DNA of 27,386 nucleotides from contig JBFHIZ010000028.1 of assembly GCA_041596215.1 (NCBI GenBank), positions 1 through 27,386 of the forward strand, given 5' to 3'. This document shows, in pieces, positions 15,819 through 24,330 of the stretch. Origin of the DNA: JBFHIZ01 sp041596215. Lineage in GTDB: Bacteria; Bacillota; Clostridia; Lachnospirales; Lachnospiraceae. Within the stretch, counting starts at the first letter, position 1. Each line of letters opens with the position of its first letter. The notes beneath the pieces were generated by a model. The model had not been told where the DNA came from, did no database searches, and saw nothing but the letters and a program-made list of their open reading frames with translations. Both the position numbers and the translations under genes were made by a program.

Positions 15819-17003
15819 TCACCAAGCATTCATATCATTTTCATTTATCAATTCTGTCATCTTTTCAATAAAACAATTCAATTTTTCATTTGCAATTCCA
15901 TTGCTTTTTTTCACCATCTCTTTTAATAATTCTTTATCCTCTATATATTGAAGTGTTTTATTAATTGCCTCTTCGGTATTTTCTTTTTTTAAATCAATCA
16001 TAATATGATAATTTAAGTTCTCATATAATCCTTCAAATTTCTTACTATAAGATAGTGGTATCGTTGGTACTCCCGTAGAGAATGCCGCAATTGTTGCATG
16101 CATTCTTGCACCAATAAAAATTTCCATATTGCTAATATAAGATTTCGCTTGTATCGGTGTTTGAAATACAGGAGATAACACACACTCCCTAAACATACTT
16201 TTTAAATCTTTTGCAACTGTAACATCGTTTTCGCAAGATTTTTCGTTTTCTGATATGACATGAGAAATCAAATGTATTTCATATTTGTTTGTTTTTAATA
16301 ACCTACTAATAATCTGCGTGCAAATTTTTTTATAATTTGTCTTTAAATGAAATTGATTGTTGCTTGTATATCCGCCATTCCATAAAAGTCCCGATATATT
16401 AATTCCAATTTTTATTTTTTCATTTTTTGGCAATGAATACATTTGCGGATTCCAAGGTAGATAAAATGCAACATCTGTGGATATATATATTGGGGCTTTC
16501 GTCATTTTTTTTATTATATTTTTTGATTTTTCATCTCTTGAAAAAATATATTTTGAATGATTGATAATATATTTTACCCAAATTTTAGTAATCTTATTAT
16601 TATATGGACCATATGTTTGTGGTGCTAAAATTAAAGGTGTTTTACTGCTAATTACCATCTGTTTATTAATCAAGCCACTAATGAGTCTTCTTGTTCCATA
16701 AATATCTGCAAAGCTATCACCTCCAGTAAAATCAATAATAAGGTCACAACTTTTTATGTTTTTATAAACTTTTCGAATCGAGGAAAGATTTTTGTTATTA
16801 TATTTTGCTATTTCAATTTCTTTATTTAGAATACTCACTTCACTTTTCATTAAGTCAATTGATTTTTTCGAATCTATTGTAAAAAGAACAAACTCAGCTT
16901 GTTCTTTTATAATATTATTAAATATGCTTAATGCTGAATATGCTAATGCTGCTACCCCTTTATTTGATGACCCACATTGAATTCCCCAAAAACCTATTCT
17001 CAC
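15819..17003 (-). CDS. Polysaccharide pyruvyl transferase family protein
   Basis: A 394-aa GT-B-like enzyme of the CsaB/polysaccharide pyruvyl transferase family, predicted to move pyruvate from phosphoenolpyruvate onto a sugar as a ketal, giving the glycan negative charge. Evidence includes the N-terminal GFWGIQCGSSNKG loop, DFTGGDSFAD (91-100), the LAPQTYGP segment (126-133), and the C-terminal GARMHATIAAFSTGVP stretch (298-313) that resembles the substrate pocket of sialyltransferase-like folds. The start is GTG with GGAGG 8 nt upstream; the only nearby ATG is out of frame. The gene almost abuts the FrhB-like gene, which argues for a joint function. Some members of this family have other transferase activities. 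Confidence 0.82.
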   Translation of the reverse strand: MRIGFWGIQCGSSNKGVAALAYSALSIFNNIIKEQAEFVLFTIDSKKSIDLMKSEVSILNKEIEIAKYNNKNLSSIRKVYKNIKSCDLIIDFTGGDSFADIYGTRRLISGLINKQMVISSKTPLILAPQTYGPYNNKITKIWVKYIINHSKYIFSRDEKSKNIIKKMTKAPIYISTDVAFYLPWNPQMYSLPKNEKIKIGINISGLLWNGGYTSNNQFHLKTNYKKICTQIISRLLKTNKYEIHLISHVISENEKSCENDVTVAKDLKSMFRECVLSPVFQTPIQAKSYISNMEIFIGARMHATIAAFSTGVPTIPLSYSKKFEGLYENLNYHIMIDLKKENTEEAINKTLQYIEDKELLKEMVKKSNGIANEKLNCFIEKMTELINENDMNAW

Positions 17004-17029
17004 TTATTCATCCTCCATAATTCAATTTG

Positions 17030-17911
17030 CTATATAATTATTTTTTTTAAACCTTGAATTATAATCTGTTCACACACTCCAAAGAAAGTAAACATCTTAA
17101 AAATTATTTTTTCCCATGTAGTTATCTCATTATATTTTGTTTGATAATAGTATCTCGAAAAACTCAATATTTTATATTGTTTCACTTTGCTTTTAATATT
17201 TTTATTTATTGTAGTACTATGCAAATGATGAAAATATAACGTATTCAATAAGATTTGTTTCCATCCTTTGGCTTGAATTTGCTTTGCTAAAATTCGCTCT
17301 TCGCCATATAGAAAGGTTCCTTCGTCAAGATATCCTATCTGTTTTATAAATTCATTTTTTATCACAAAACATGCACCCGATAAAACTTCAACTTCTATCT
17401 GCTCAACATCATTAAATCTTTTTCCCCTATATTGCGTTTTATTCCCGAATATTTTAGTCAACAAAACAGAAGATAAAATACAATCATCAACAAACCTAGG
17501 AATTTTCCAAGCATTCATTATTTCACACTCATTCTTGTCTAACATCTTAGGTGCTACTGAAACAGTATCATCCCTTGTTTCTAATAAACGGATCATTCCT
17601 TCAATTACTTTTTTCTCAAAAATTCGCACATCAGGATTACATATCATTGTGAAATCAATTTTGAGTGTTTCACAAGCATATTTTAATCCAAGATTATTTC
17701 CAGCAGCATATCCTTTATTACTAGCTGCAGAGAGAAGAACCACAAAATCATTATTCTGATATTCTTTTTCTAACTTTTCTTTTGATGAATCCGTAGATGC
17801 ATTATCAACGATTATTAATTTATCAAATATAGCCAATGTGTTTAATAAATTAACACATTCTTTTGTATCTATATAATTATTATAATTTAGTACTACCGCC
17901 GCAATTGACAT
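17030..17911 (-). CDS. Glycosyltransferase family 2
   Basis: A 293-aa GT-A fold inverting glycosyltransferase. The N-terminus holds VVLNYNN, then LIIVDNASTDSS (nucleotide binding), a GYAAGNN segment, and CNPDVRI as the metal-binding D-x-D equivalent, as in rhamnosyltransferase-like GT2 enzymes. The catalytic base region is GYLDEGTFLYGEE. I start at the ATG at 17911: the GTG two codons earlier overlaps the GAGG ribosome binding site, while this ATG is 5 nt from it. There is one weak hydrophobic stretch near the C-terminus. Predicted to transfer one sugar of the repeat unit; donor unknown. Confidence 0.85.
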   Translation of the reverse strand: MSIAAVVLNYNNYIDTKECVNLLNTLAIFDKLIIVDNASTDSSKEKLEKEYQNNDFVVLLSAASNKGYAAGNNLGLKYACETLKIDFTMICNPDVRIFEKKVIEGMIRLLETRDDTVSVAPKMLDKNECEIMNAWKIPRFVDDCILSSVLLTKIFGNKTQYRGKRFNDVEQIEVEVLSGACFVIKNEFIKQIGYLDEGTFLYGEERILAKQIQAKGWKQILLNTLYFHHLHSTTINKNIKSKVKQYKILSFSRYYYQTKYNEITTWEKIIFKMFTFFGVCEQIIIQGLKKIII

Positions 17912-17916
17912 GTTCA

Positions 17917-17920
17917 CCTC
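17917..17920 (-). promoter_or_regulatory. Ribosome binding site deciding the GT2 start
   Basis: GAGG on the minus strand, 5 nt before the ATG at 17911. The in-frame GTG (17917-17915) shares its first base with this site, so it cannot be the start if the site is used. Confidence 0.65.
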
Positions 17921-17956
17921 TTTTTTGGTATCTATCTTCTTGCTGTTATCTGCGTT

Positions 17957-19306
17957 CTATAGATTTGATATAATGATTTCAAATACTTCAGATGCAATCT
18001 CTTGTTCAGTTTTTATATTGGTATCAATCGAATACGCATTTTTGTGAGTTTGAATACTTTCCTTAAGATATATATTTTGCATTTTAATTTCTTTTATGCT
18101 CAACTCTTGTTTTCTTGCAAATACTACTTCTGGATTCGCATTTAAATGAATTACAATATCCGGTTTTTTTGCAAACAACAATAGTATTCCCTTGTATTTT
18201 TTTATCAGTTCTCTAGATGTAGGTTGTGCAAAAAAATCATAATAGTATCGATCAAATAAAACCAGCCTACGTTTTATTCTATGTTTTTTTATCAATACTC
18301 TTCCAACTAAAAATTCAACGGAATAATAAATAACAACAAACCAGGAAGCTAACTTACTTATAAAACTTCTTTTTATTGGCTCATTTTGGTTTTTTGTATT
18401 GGTAATCTCCTCTTTTTCATCATGTGTACTTCCCTCTATTAATTTTCCTTTCATCGAAGAAAATCCAAATCCGGTTTTTAATTCGGGAAATAAATTAAAC
18501 CTAATGTGATATTTAATTATTTTTGAAAAAAATACTTCTAAATAATCTTCTTCCATATTAATAATCGAAGTTTTTCCTGATCCATCCGGGCCAATAAAAG
18601 CAATCAATTTTCCCTTTGGAGCAAAAAAACTATATAGTTTCATAAAAATTCGATGTAAAGAATTCTTTAAATACATTTTCGGATTATTTAACAAAAGATT
18701 TCTTCGCAATTTTTTTTTCATATTATCTAACACATAAAACTCTTTTGAAATTAATTTTTGACGAATCATTATGTTTTTTTTTCGAAAAGATTTTTTAAAT
18801 ACCTGATCAATTAAATCCGGATTCATTGCCGCATATTGACCTATTTTAGTATAATATTTGGAAGGGATATTTCCACCGCCAATCAGTTCTTTTACCGAAG
18901 TGATTGCCGCTTCACATGACTTATCTGGCACAAAAAATAAGCCTGATTTTCTTCTGGTTTCTAAAACTTTTTCTACATCTATCCACGGGATTCCTCTCCA
19001 ACATAAATTTGTCCACAAATCAAGCTTTAGCGTTTCCACTTTATCTTTTACTATTCTATAGCAAATAATAGTAAAAAAAGAATCCTTATCATAAATGCAT
19101 TTTTGTTTCCACTCAAGTGACTCAATCAAACTAGTGATTTTTTCTTTTATTTCTGTACTATTGTCTTTTCCGTCAAGCAATACATCTATATCATGTCCTA
19201 CTTCATCTGGAAGCGTTTCATAATTTCTTAATATACAATATCTTATGCTTTCTTCTTCTAATTTACAAAAAAGACGAACTATAAGATCCTTTTTCCCATT
19301 TTCCAA
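17957..19306 (-). CDS. Nucleotidyltransferase-like/thymidylate-kinase-like fusion protein
   Basis: A 449-aa two-part protein. The N-terminal part (about 15-175) looks like a nucleotidyltransferase fold: YCILRNYETLP, then HDIDVLL with Asp39 and Asp41, and a later LKLDLW with Asp96, matching the D-x-D plus third Asp pattern. The C-terminal part (about 230-449) is a P-loop kinase of the thymidylate-kinase type: Walker A GPDGSGKTS (239-247), a DRY-like FDRYYYD (351-357), VIHLNANPEVV and a LID-like ARKQE (397-401). It starts with TTG after AGGAG (9 nt). It is unlikely to be the housekeeping dTMP kinase, because of its location and fused domain. The role in glycan synthesis is unknown; phosphorylation or nucleotidylation of a sugar or carrier is a guess. 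Confidence 0.7.
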   Translation of the reverse strand: MENGKKDLIVRLFCKLEEESIRYCILRNYETLPDEVGHDIDVLLDGKDNSTEIKEKITSLIESLEWKQKCIYDKDSFFTIICYRIVKDKVETLKLDLWTNLCWRGIPWIDVEKVLETRRKSGLFFVPDKSCEAAITSVKELIGGGNIPSKYYTKIGQYAAMNPDLIDQVFKKSFRKKNIMIRQKLISKEFYVLDNMKKKLRRNLLLNNPKMYLKNSLHRIFMKLYSFFAPKGKLIAFIGPDGSGKTSIINMEEDYLEVFFSKIIKYHIRFNLFPELKTGFGFSSMKGKLIEGSTHDEKEEITNTKNQNEPIKRSFISKLASWFVVIYYSVEFLVGRVLIKKHRIKRRLVLFDRYYYDFFAQPTSRELIKKYKGILLLFAKKPDIVIHLNANPEVVFARKQELSIKEIKMQNIYLKESIQTHKNAYSIDTNIKTEQEIASEVFEIIISNL

Positions 19307-19318
19307 TGTTTATTTCTC

Positions 19319-20452
19319 CTATAAATAAGTTTGATTTACTAAATCCATTACCATTTTTTTCGTGTCTTCCATATTTTCATTATACGGTATATAGGCTGCT
19401 CTACAATTAACTTTTTCAAATACAGATTCAAATATTTTTTTTCTTTTTTCAGATAATTGATCTTTTAATTCTTTTGTTTTTGTTATCGCTTCTAATGCTT
19501 TTAACCATTCACTTACACCAATCATATTATTAAATTCTATTTCCAGATTTTTCTCACTAAATTCAATAAATTCATTTTTTTCAATTGCTTTTATGTCAAA
19601 CGTAGTACCCTCTCGTTTCATACAGTATATATCTTTTATCTGGATGCTTTCCACTTTTTTATAATTGGAAAACATTTCAGAAACAGAGAGAATTCTTATT
19701 GGATGTATCCCCACTCTTTTTAGCAACTTAAAAACAGAATAATTTATTTGATCCATGATAGAATAATTTCCAACCTCTTTCCTATATTGTTCAAAATCAC
19801 TTTTATTTTGTAATCGAATTCGACTCTGTTTCGAATATGGAATGACTTCTTTTTCCGAATTAATAATGCAAAAATCTTCAGATATTATGTCATTTTTATT
19901 ATCATTTGTAATCCATTTTACAAATGTACTCTTTCCCACTTGTCCATATCCTGTTAATAGAATTCCCCCCTCTCCATATGCCCGAAAAGCGGATGCGTGA
20001 AAATAAGATGCATTACGTTCAAGTAAAAGCAATTCCATCATACCTAAAAATGGACCGTGAACAAAATTCACAAGACTAATTTGCCATTTACAAAGATATG
20101 CTGGGTGAAACATTTTACTTATATTATCTGATATTTCATACGGAATATAAAGATTTACTTTTCTAGGCAATCCTTTTTGAATAGTTGTTTCCACCCATAT
20201 TTCATTTCTTTTTGAACGAATACACTGCATGATTTTGTTATTCTTTACATATAACTGCTTTGCTATGAGGTCTACCTTTTGGGGTTTCCGAAATGTTTCA
20301 TTAATTATCGCTATTTCTAAGTCTTCGACCTGCTGTTCATTTGTTACTACATCAGCAAACTCTCGCAACAAATATTCCATTGCAAAAGAAGTCCCCTGAA
20401 AAGAAATGATTACTCCAGAAATATGAATTTTTATCTTTTTTGTTTTGTTCAT
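19319..20452 (-). CDS. HPr kinase-like (HprK-related) protein
   Basis: A 377-aa protein whose central region resembles the catalytic domain of HPr kinase/phosphorylase. The pattern YFHASAF (150-156) leads into GILLTGYGQVGKST (163-176, P-loop with Lys174), then ISEDFCII (190-197), the equivalent of the acidic SDD strand. The first 130 residues (beta-rich, without recognised motifs) and the last 150 are not diagnostic to me. True HprK is about 310 aa, has a capping loop and lies near carbon-control genes, so this is a paralogue used in a biosynthetic locus. Related HprK-like proteins occur in lasso-peptide and exopolysaccharide clusters. It overlaps the upstream GT4 stop (ATGA), showing translational coupling. 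Substrate unknown. Confidence 0.65.
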   Translation of the reverse strand: MNKTKKIKIHISGVIISFQGTSFAMEYLLREFADVVTNEQQVEDLEIAIINETFRKPQKVDLIAKQLYVKNNKIMQCIRSKRNEIWVETTIQKGLPRKVNLYIPYEISDNISKMFHPAYLCKWQISLVNFVHGPFLGMMELLLLERNASYFHASAFRAYGEGGILLTGYGQVGKSTFVKWITNDNKNDIISEDFCIINSEKEVIPYSKQSRIRLQNKSDFEQYRKEVGNYSIMDQINYSVFKLLKRVGIHPIRILSVSEMFSNYKKVESIQIKDIYCMKREGTTFDIKAIEKNEFIEFSEKNLEIEFNNMIGVSEWLKALEAITKTKELKDQLSEKRKKIFESVFEKVNCRAAYIPYNENMEDTKKMVMDLVNQTYL

Positions 20453-21576
20453 TTTATCCTTTCGTACTTGTTCTGCTCTACAATGCTTTTAAAAATTGTC
20501 ATATGTTCTCTTGCCATTTCCTCTATTGTAAATGTTTTAATTTTATTTAAATTTGCTCTTTTCATCTTACTTTGCAAATCTTCATCTCCAATCACGTGAT
20601 TGATAGCTTCTGCTAAGACTTTTTCATTATTATCTGGAATAAGGAATCCATTTTCCATATCTGTTATCAACTCTAATCCAGCGACACATTTATTTGTCGT
20701 TATAATTGGTAATCCATGCGCCATCGCTTCATTTATAACCAATCCCCATACATCGCTTCTTGTAGGTAATACAAATACATCTGCCAAATTATAATACTCT
20801 CTTAATATTTCCTTATTCATAAAATTCAAAAAGTATATATTCTTAAAACTATTTTTTTTTATTAGCTCTTTATATTCATCTGTAATCACTCCTCCAATGA
20901 TATAGACTCCTACATCTCCCTCTAATTTCTCGCATGCTTTTATCAACGTATCATAACCTTTGCTATATATAAATCTTCCGACAGAAAGGACGATTTTATC
21001 TTCCCTTATATTGTGAATTTTTTTTAATTCGCTACGTTTCAAGCTATCAATTACATTTTTGCTAATATCCTTTTCAAAAATCGATGTAAATGAATATCGA
21101 TATATGTGTTTCTTTTCCGCTCCATAATAAAGCAAGAACTCATCTGATGTTTTTGATGGACTAACCCACCCTTTTGCTCCACTTATTAACCACTTTTTTA
21201 TTGTAGTGATGATTCTTTTTTCTTGCTTTAAAAATCCACCATCTACGTTTAATAGATATGGTATTTTTTTTATCTTTAAAGCAGTAATTGCAAGTATCCC
21301 TGTTAACGTACCATAACCACCTACAACTATAAGATCAAATTTATTTTTTTTTATCCATTTTAAAACACTAAAACAAAGCGCAGAATCGCTTCTTATAGAT
21401 ATTCCACGCAAAAAAACTGCCTTATAATTATTGTTTTTCTTACTTAACCAACTTTCTTCCCGTCCGTTTGCATGCTTTCGCTCAAAAAGAACCGTAAGTT
21501 CAATACGCTTCCCAAGTTCGTTAAAAAAATCAACACGATATGGAGATGGAATATTGGTTAAAAAAAGAACTTTCAT
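20449..21576 (-). CDS. Glycosyltransferase family 4
   Basis: A 375-aa GT-B retaining glycosyltransferase. It opens with MKVLFLTNIPSPYR, a common start in GT4 capsule enzymes, and continues with VGGYGTLTG in the acceptor domain. The donor domain has LSVGRFIYSKGYDTLI and then DVWGLVINEAMAHGLPII with the E-containing nucleotide-sugar site. AAGGAG precedes the ATG. It is predicted to extend the undecaprenyl-linked oligosaccharide in the cytoplasm. The stop overlaps the start of the HprK-like gene by four bases. Confidence 0.85.
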   Translation of the reverse strand: MKVLFLTNIPSPYRVDFFNELGKRIELTVLFERKHANGREESWLSKKNNNYKAVFLRGISIRSDSALCFSVLKWIKKNKFDLIVVGGYGTLTGILAITALKIKKIPYLLNVDGGFLKQEKRIITTIKKWLISGAKGWVSPSKTSDEFLLYYGAEKKHIYRYSFTSIFEKDISKNVIDSLKRSELKKIHNIREDKIVLSVGRFIYSKGYDTLIKACEKLEGDVGVYIIGGVITDEYKELIKKNSFKNIYFLNFMNKEILREYYNLADVFVLPTRSDVWGLVINEAMAHGLPIITTNKCVAGLELITDMENGFLIPDNNEKVLAEAINHVIGDEDLQSKMKRANLNKIKTFTIEEMAREHMTIFKSIVEQNKYERIK

Positions 21577-21612
21577 AATATATGCTCCTTATAAGTATTT
21601 CTTTTTTGTATG

Positions 21613-22821
21613 CTACACAAAATATTTATCCATTTTATCAAGTAATCTTTTCTTGTCAAAATGATTTTCATAGTAATTCCTTGCATTTATTCCGCAAATG
21701 TTTCTTTCTTCTTTTGATTGTTTCGCAAATTCAATAATTATTTTTGCCAACTCTTCTTTTGCTCCCGGCTTTACGCAAATTCCTGCTCTTGCTTCGTTTA
21801 TAATTCTACTGGTTTCTCCTGATGCCGCTGCTAGTATTGGAATACCACATGCCATATATGACTGCAATTTTGCAGGTATCGTCATTTCAAATAGAGGATT
21901 GTCCGACAAACTTAAAAAGGCAGCGTCACATGCTGCTAAAAACTCTGGTATTTTCTCTGCTGGTTTTTTTGGTATAAAATGAAACATGTTTTCTAGCCCT
22001 TTAGAATTTATTGTTTGAATTAATTCCTTTTTATATCTCCCATCACCAACTATATGAAATATAATATCTGTTTGTTTTTTTTCTCTTAAGATTTCAGCTA
22101 CTTTAGGTAAAATATCAAGTCCTTGTGCAGCTCCAATGTTACCAGTGAATATTACGTTAAAGAATTTATTGTTAGAAATTTCTTGCACTTTGTCCCTAGG
22201 AAAAGGGTAGTAAAAATCTTCTGCATATTGTGGCCAAAATTCTATTTTCTCTCTTGGTACTCCTCTACCATGAATAGCATGAATAAAACTTTCCGATGTC
22301 GTAAAAATTTTTGTGCAATTCTTATAAATATAATCAACTATTTTCCCAATAACACCAATTATATTTTTATTTTTCACTCCTGTGATAATTTCGACATTTT
22401 CTGGCCATAAATCTTGAACATATATGTAACATGGTATCTTTTTTTTCTTTGCATACCAAACACCTGGCAATGCTTGTGTCATTGGTGAGACTTCAAATAT
22501 AAACACATAATCCGCATTTAGTCTTGTAAATGATTTCCAAAAATAACCAGAAATTACAAAGGATATATAATTTAAGGCTAACTTAGCTTTATTTTTCCCT
22601 CTTGCAATTATGGGAATTCTAATTATATCTATGCCTTTGTAGCGTTCTTTTCTTTTTTTTAACAAATTATATCCATGAAAATATTTTCCTTGTGGATAAT
22701 TCGGTATTCCTGTAATTACAGTCACTCTATATCCACTTTTTATCCATTCCTCGCAAATATCATTAATACGAAATTGTTCCGGATAAAAATATTGTGAAAT
22801 TACTAGTATATGTTTTTTCAA
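21613..22821 (-). CDS. Glycosyltransferase family 4, WbuB-like
   Basis: A 402-aa GT-B enzyme. The N-terminus (ILVISQYFYPEQFRINDI, then TVITGIPNYPQG) is characteristic of the WbuB/WcaI-like subgroup, which in E. coli O26 is assigned as a fucosamine transferase. The donor domain has FTGNIGAAQGLD, FHIVGDGRYKKEL and MTIPAKLQSYMACGIPIL. The start is TTG (22821) after AAGGA; the nearest ATG is out of frame. Its closeness to the dehydratase, reductase and phosphoglycosyl transferase genes suggests that it may add the second sugar, or a dideoxy-amino sugar; this is inference. Confidence 0.82.
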   Translation of the reverse strand: MKKHILVISQYFYPEQFRINDICEEWIKSGYRVTVITGIPNYPQGKYFHGYNLLKKRKERYKGIDIIRIPIIARGKNKAKLALNYISFVISGYFWKSFTRLNADYVFIFEVSPMTQALPGVWYAKKKKIPCYIYVQDLWPENVEIITGVKNKNIIGVIGKIVDYIYKNCTKIFTTSESFIHAIHGRGVPREKIEFWPQYAEDFYYPFPRDKVQEISNNKFFNVIFTGNIGAAQGLDILPKVAEILREKKQTDIIFHIVGDGRYKKELIQTINSKGLENMFHFIPKKPAEKIPEFLAACDAAFLSLSDNPLFEMTIPAKLQSYMACGIPILAAASGETSRIINEARAGICVKPGAKEELAKIIIEFAKQSKEERNICGINARNYYENHFDKKRLLDKMDKYFV

Positions 22822-22838
22822 TTTTTCATCCTTCCATT

Positions 22839-23696
22839 TTATTCTTCTGTTCGTTTTATCGATTCTTGAAAAGAATATATTTGGTAATTTATTCCTGGAT
22901 ATCGACTCATAGATTTATCATAAATCAAATTACCAAATACTTTTTTAATTGCTTTAATCCAAAATGCTCCTTTGATTAGAAAATTAAATGCCGTTGTTAA
23001 TTTAATTTTTTTTCCCTGAACTTCAGCAATTTCTTGTACTAATTTACTTGTATTTACATATTCTTTATTTTGTGGAAAAAACATACCACCCTCTTCTTTT
23101 AAAATAACTTGTTTTATAAACTCACATAAATTTCCAATATATAACATACTTCTTTCATTTTTTATATTTGGAAAAATCGGCGTCCTTTTTGCAAACTTTG
23201 CTAGCCTAGGGTAATTTCCTTTAGAATCTTTTCCATAAATCATTGGTGGACGAAGAATCAAAACTTTAAACGATTCAGACTCCAAACGTTTTATCCCTTC
23301 TTCTGCTTGCAATTTACTTTTTCCATAAAAATTTACCGGCAAAGGTTGCGTGTTTTTTGTAATCAGTCCATCTTTCCTTCGAACATCTCCATATACAAGA
23401 ATGCTACTCATAAAAATAAACTGTTTTACGCCTTCTTTTTTTGCTTTTTCCGCTGTTTTTATTGTAAGATCTCTATTGATTTCATAGTACAAGGATTCCA
23501 TTTTTGGATCTGATGATGTGTGTGCAATCCCCGCCACATGAAAAACAGTATCATAGTCTGCAAAATTTACAGCTTCCCACTTCCTGCCATGCATATCGAG
23601 AACCTTTACCAAAAAATTTGAAGATTCCCGCATTAAGCAATTTTCAAGAGAGGTTCCAATGTAGCTGTTTTTTCCTGTAATTAATACTTTTTTCAT
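22839..23696 (-). CDS. NAD(P)-dependent sugar epimerase/reductase (SDR)
   Basis: A 285-aa extended short-chain dehydrogenase. The nucleotide-binding motif is TGKNSYIG (7-14), a degenerate T-G-x-x-x-x-x-G, followed by FHVAGIAH. The catalytic set is SSI (97-99) and YGKSK with Tyr124 and Lys128. Length and context fit the sugar 4-reductases of the WbpV/WbnF kind, which reduce UDP-4-keto-6-deoxy-GlcNAc to UDP-QuiNAc or UDP-FucNAc. The 4-keto substrate would come from the dehydratase two genes upstream. Its start overlaps the stop of the phosphoglycosyl transferase gene (ATGA). The product stereochemistry cannot be read from the sequence. Confidence 0.75.
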   Translation of the reverse strand: MKKVLITGKNSYIGTSLENCLMRESSNFLVKVLDMHGRKWEAVNFADYDTVFHVAGIAHTSSDPKMESLYYEINRDLTIKTAEKAKKEGVKQFIFMSSILVYGDVRRKDGLITKNTQPLPVNFYGKSKLQAEEGIKRLESESFKVLILRPPMIYGKDSKGNYPRLAKFAKRTPIFPNIKNERSMLYIGNLCEFIKQVILKEEGGMFFPQNKEYVNTSKLVQEIAEVQGKKIKLTTAFNFLIKGAFWIKAIKKVFGNLIYDKSMSRYPGINYQIYSFQESIKRTEE

Positions 23697-24304
23697 TTCT
23701 TATCCTCACTCTTTGCTTGACCCGTTCCTCCTTCAACAACTCCCTCCGCTTTCATAATAGATAGGAATGTCCCAAAAAAACATCTTATATCCATCAACAA
23801 TCCAATTTTATTTGCATATTCTCCATCCAATTTTGCTTTCTCTTTAATTTCTAATTCATCTCTTCCATTTATTTGTGCCCATCCTGTTAATCCAACTGGG
23901 ACATCATTTGCATGGTATTTTTCTCGTTCTGCAATTAAATCCTTCTGATTCCATAAAGCAGGACGCGGACCAACAAAAGACATCTCACCTTTTATAATAT
24001 TAATCAATTGTGGAAGTTCATCAAACGATGTTTTTCTTAAAATTGCTCCAACTTTTGTAATATACTGCGATGGATTTTTTAATTGATGCGTTGGTACATC
24101 TTTAGGTGTATCAATTCTCATCGTACGAAATTTGATAATATTAAAATACCTCTTATGAATCCCCACTCTTTTTTGTTTGAAAAAAATAGGCCCTTTTGAT
24201 TCCAATTTAATTGAAAAAACAATAATTACAAATATAGGGGAAATAATAACAAGTCCCATAAATGCAATTATTCTATCTACTAATTTTTTTATAATGAAAT
24301 ACAA
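23693..24304 (-). CDS. Monotopic phosphoglycosyl transferase (initiating)
   Basis: A protein of about 203 aa of the bacterial sugar transferase family, short form (PglC/WecP-like core without the five-helix N-terminus). An N-terminal re-entrant hydrophobic segment (VDRIIAFMGLVIISPIFVIIV) is followed by FFKQKRVG, FNIIKFRTM, the catalytic Asp-Glu pair in SFDELPQLINIIKGEMSFVGPRP, and GLTGWAQINGRD. It transfers a phospho-sugar from UDP-sugar to undecaprenyl phosphate, the first committed step. The frame opens at a GTG (24313), but that codon overlaps the GAGG site. The TTG at 24304, 8 nt from GAGG, gives the normal family N-terminus, so I prefer it. The C-terminal tail is acidic and basic and looks unstructured. 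Confidence 0.88.
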   Translation of the reverse strand: MYFIIKKLVDRIIAFMGLVIISPIFVIIVFSIKLESKGPIFFKQKRVGIHKRYFNIIKFRTMRIDTPKDVPTHQLKNPSQYITKVGAILRKTSFDELPQLINIIKGEMSFVGPRPALWNQKDLIAEREKYHANDVPVGLTGWAQINGRDELEIKEKAKLDGEYANKIGLLMDIRCFFGTFLSIMKAEGVVEGGTGQAKSEDKK

Positions 24305-24330
24305 TGAATCCACCTCTTTTAATTTCTAAT

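Noticed and set aside
17957..19306. Housekeeping thymidylate kinase tmk
   Set aside because: Twice the normal length, with an extra N-terminal nucleotidyltransferase-like part and no DNA-replication neighbours.
19319..20452. Housekeeping HPr kinase/phosphorylase hprK
   Set aside because: The protein is longer than HprK, has an unfamiliar N-terminal region, and sits in a glycan operon away from carbon-control genes; treated as an HprK-like paralogue.
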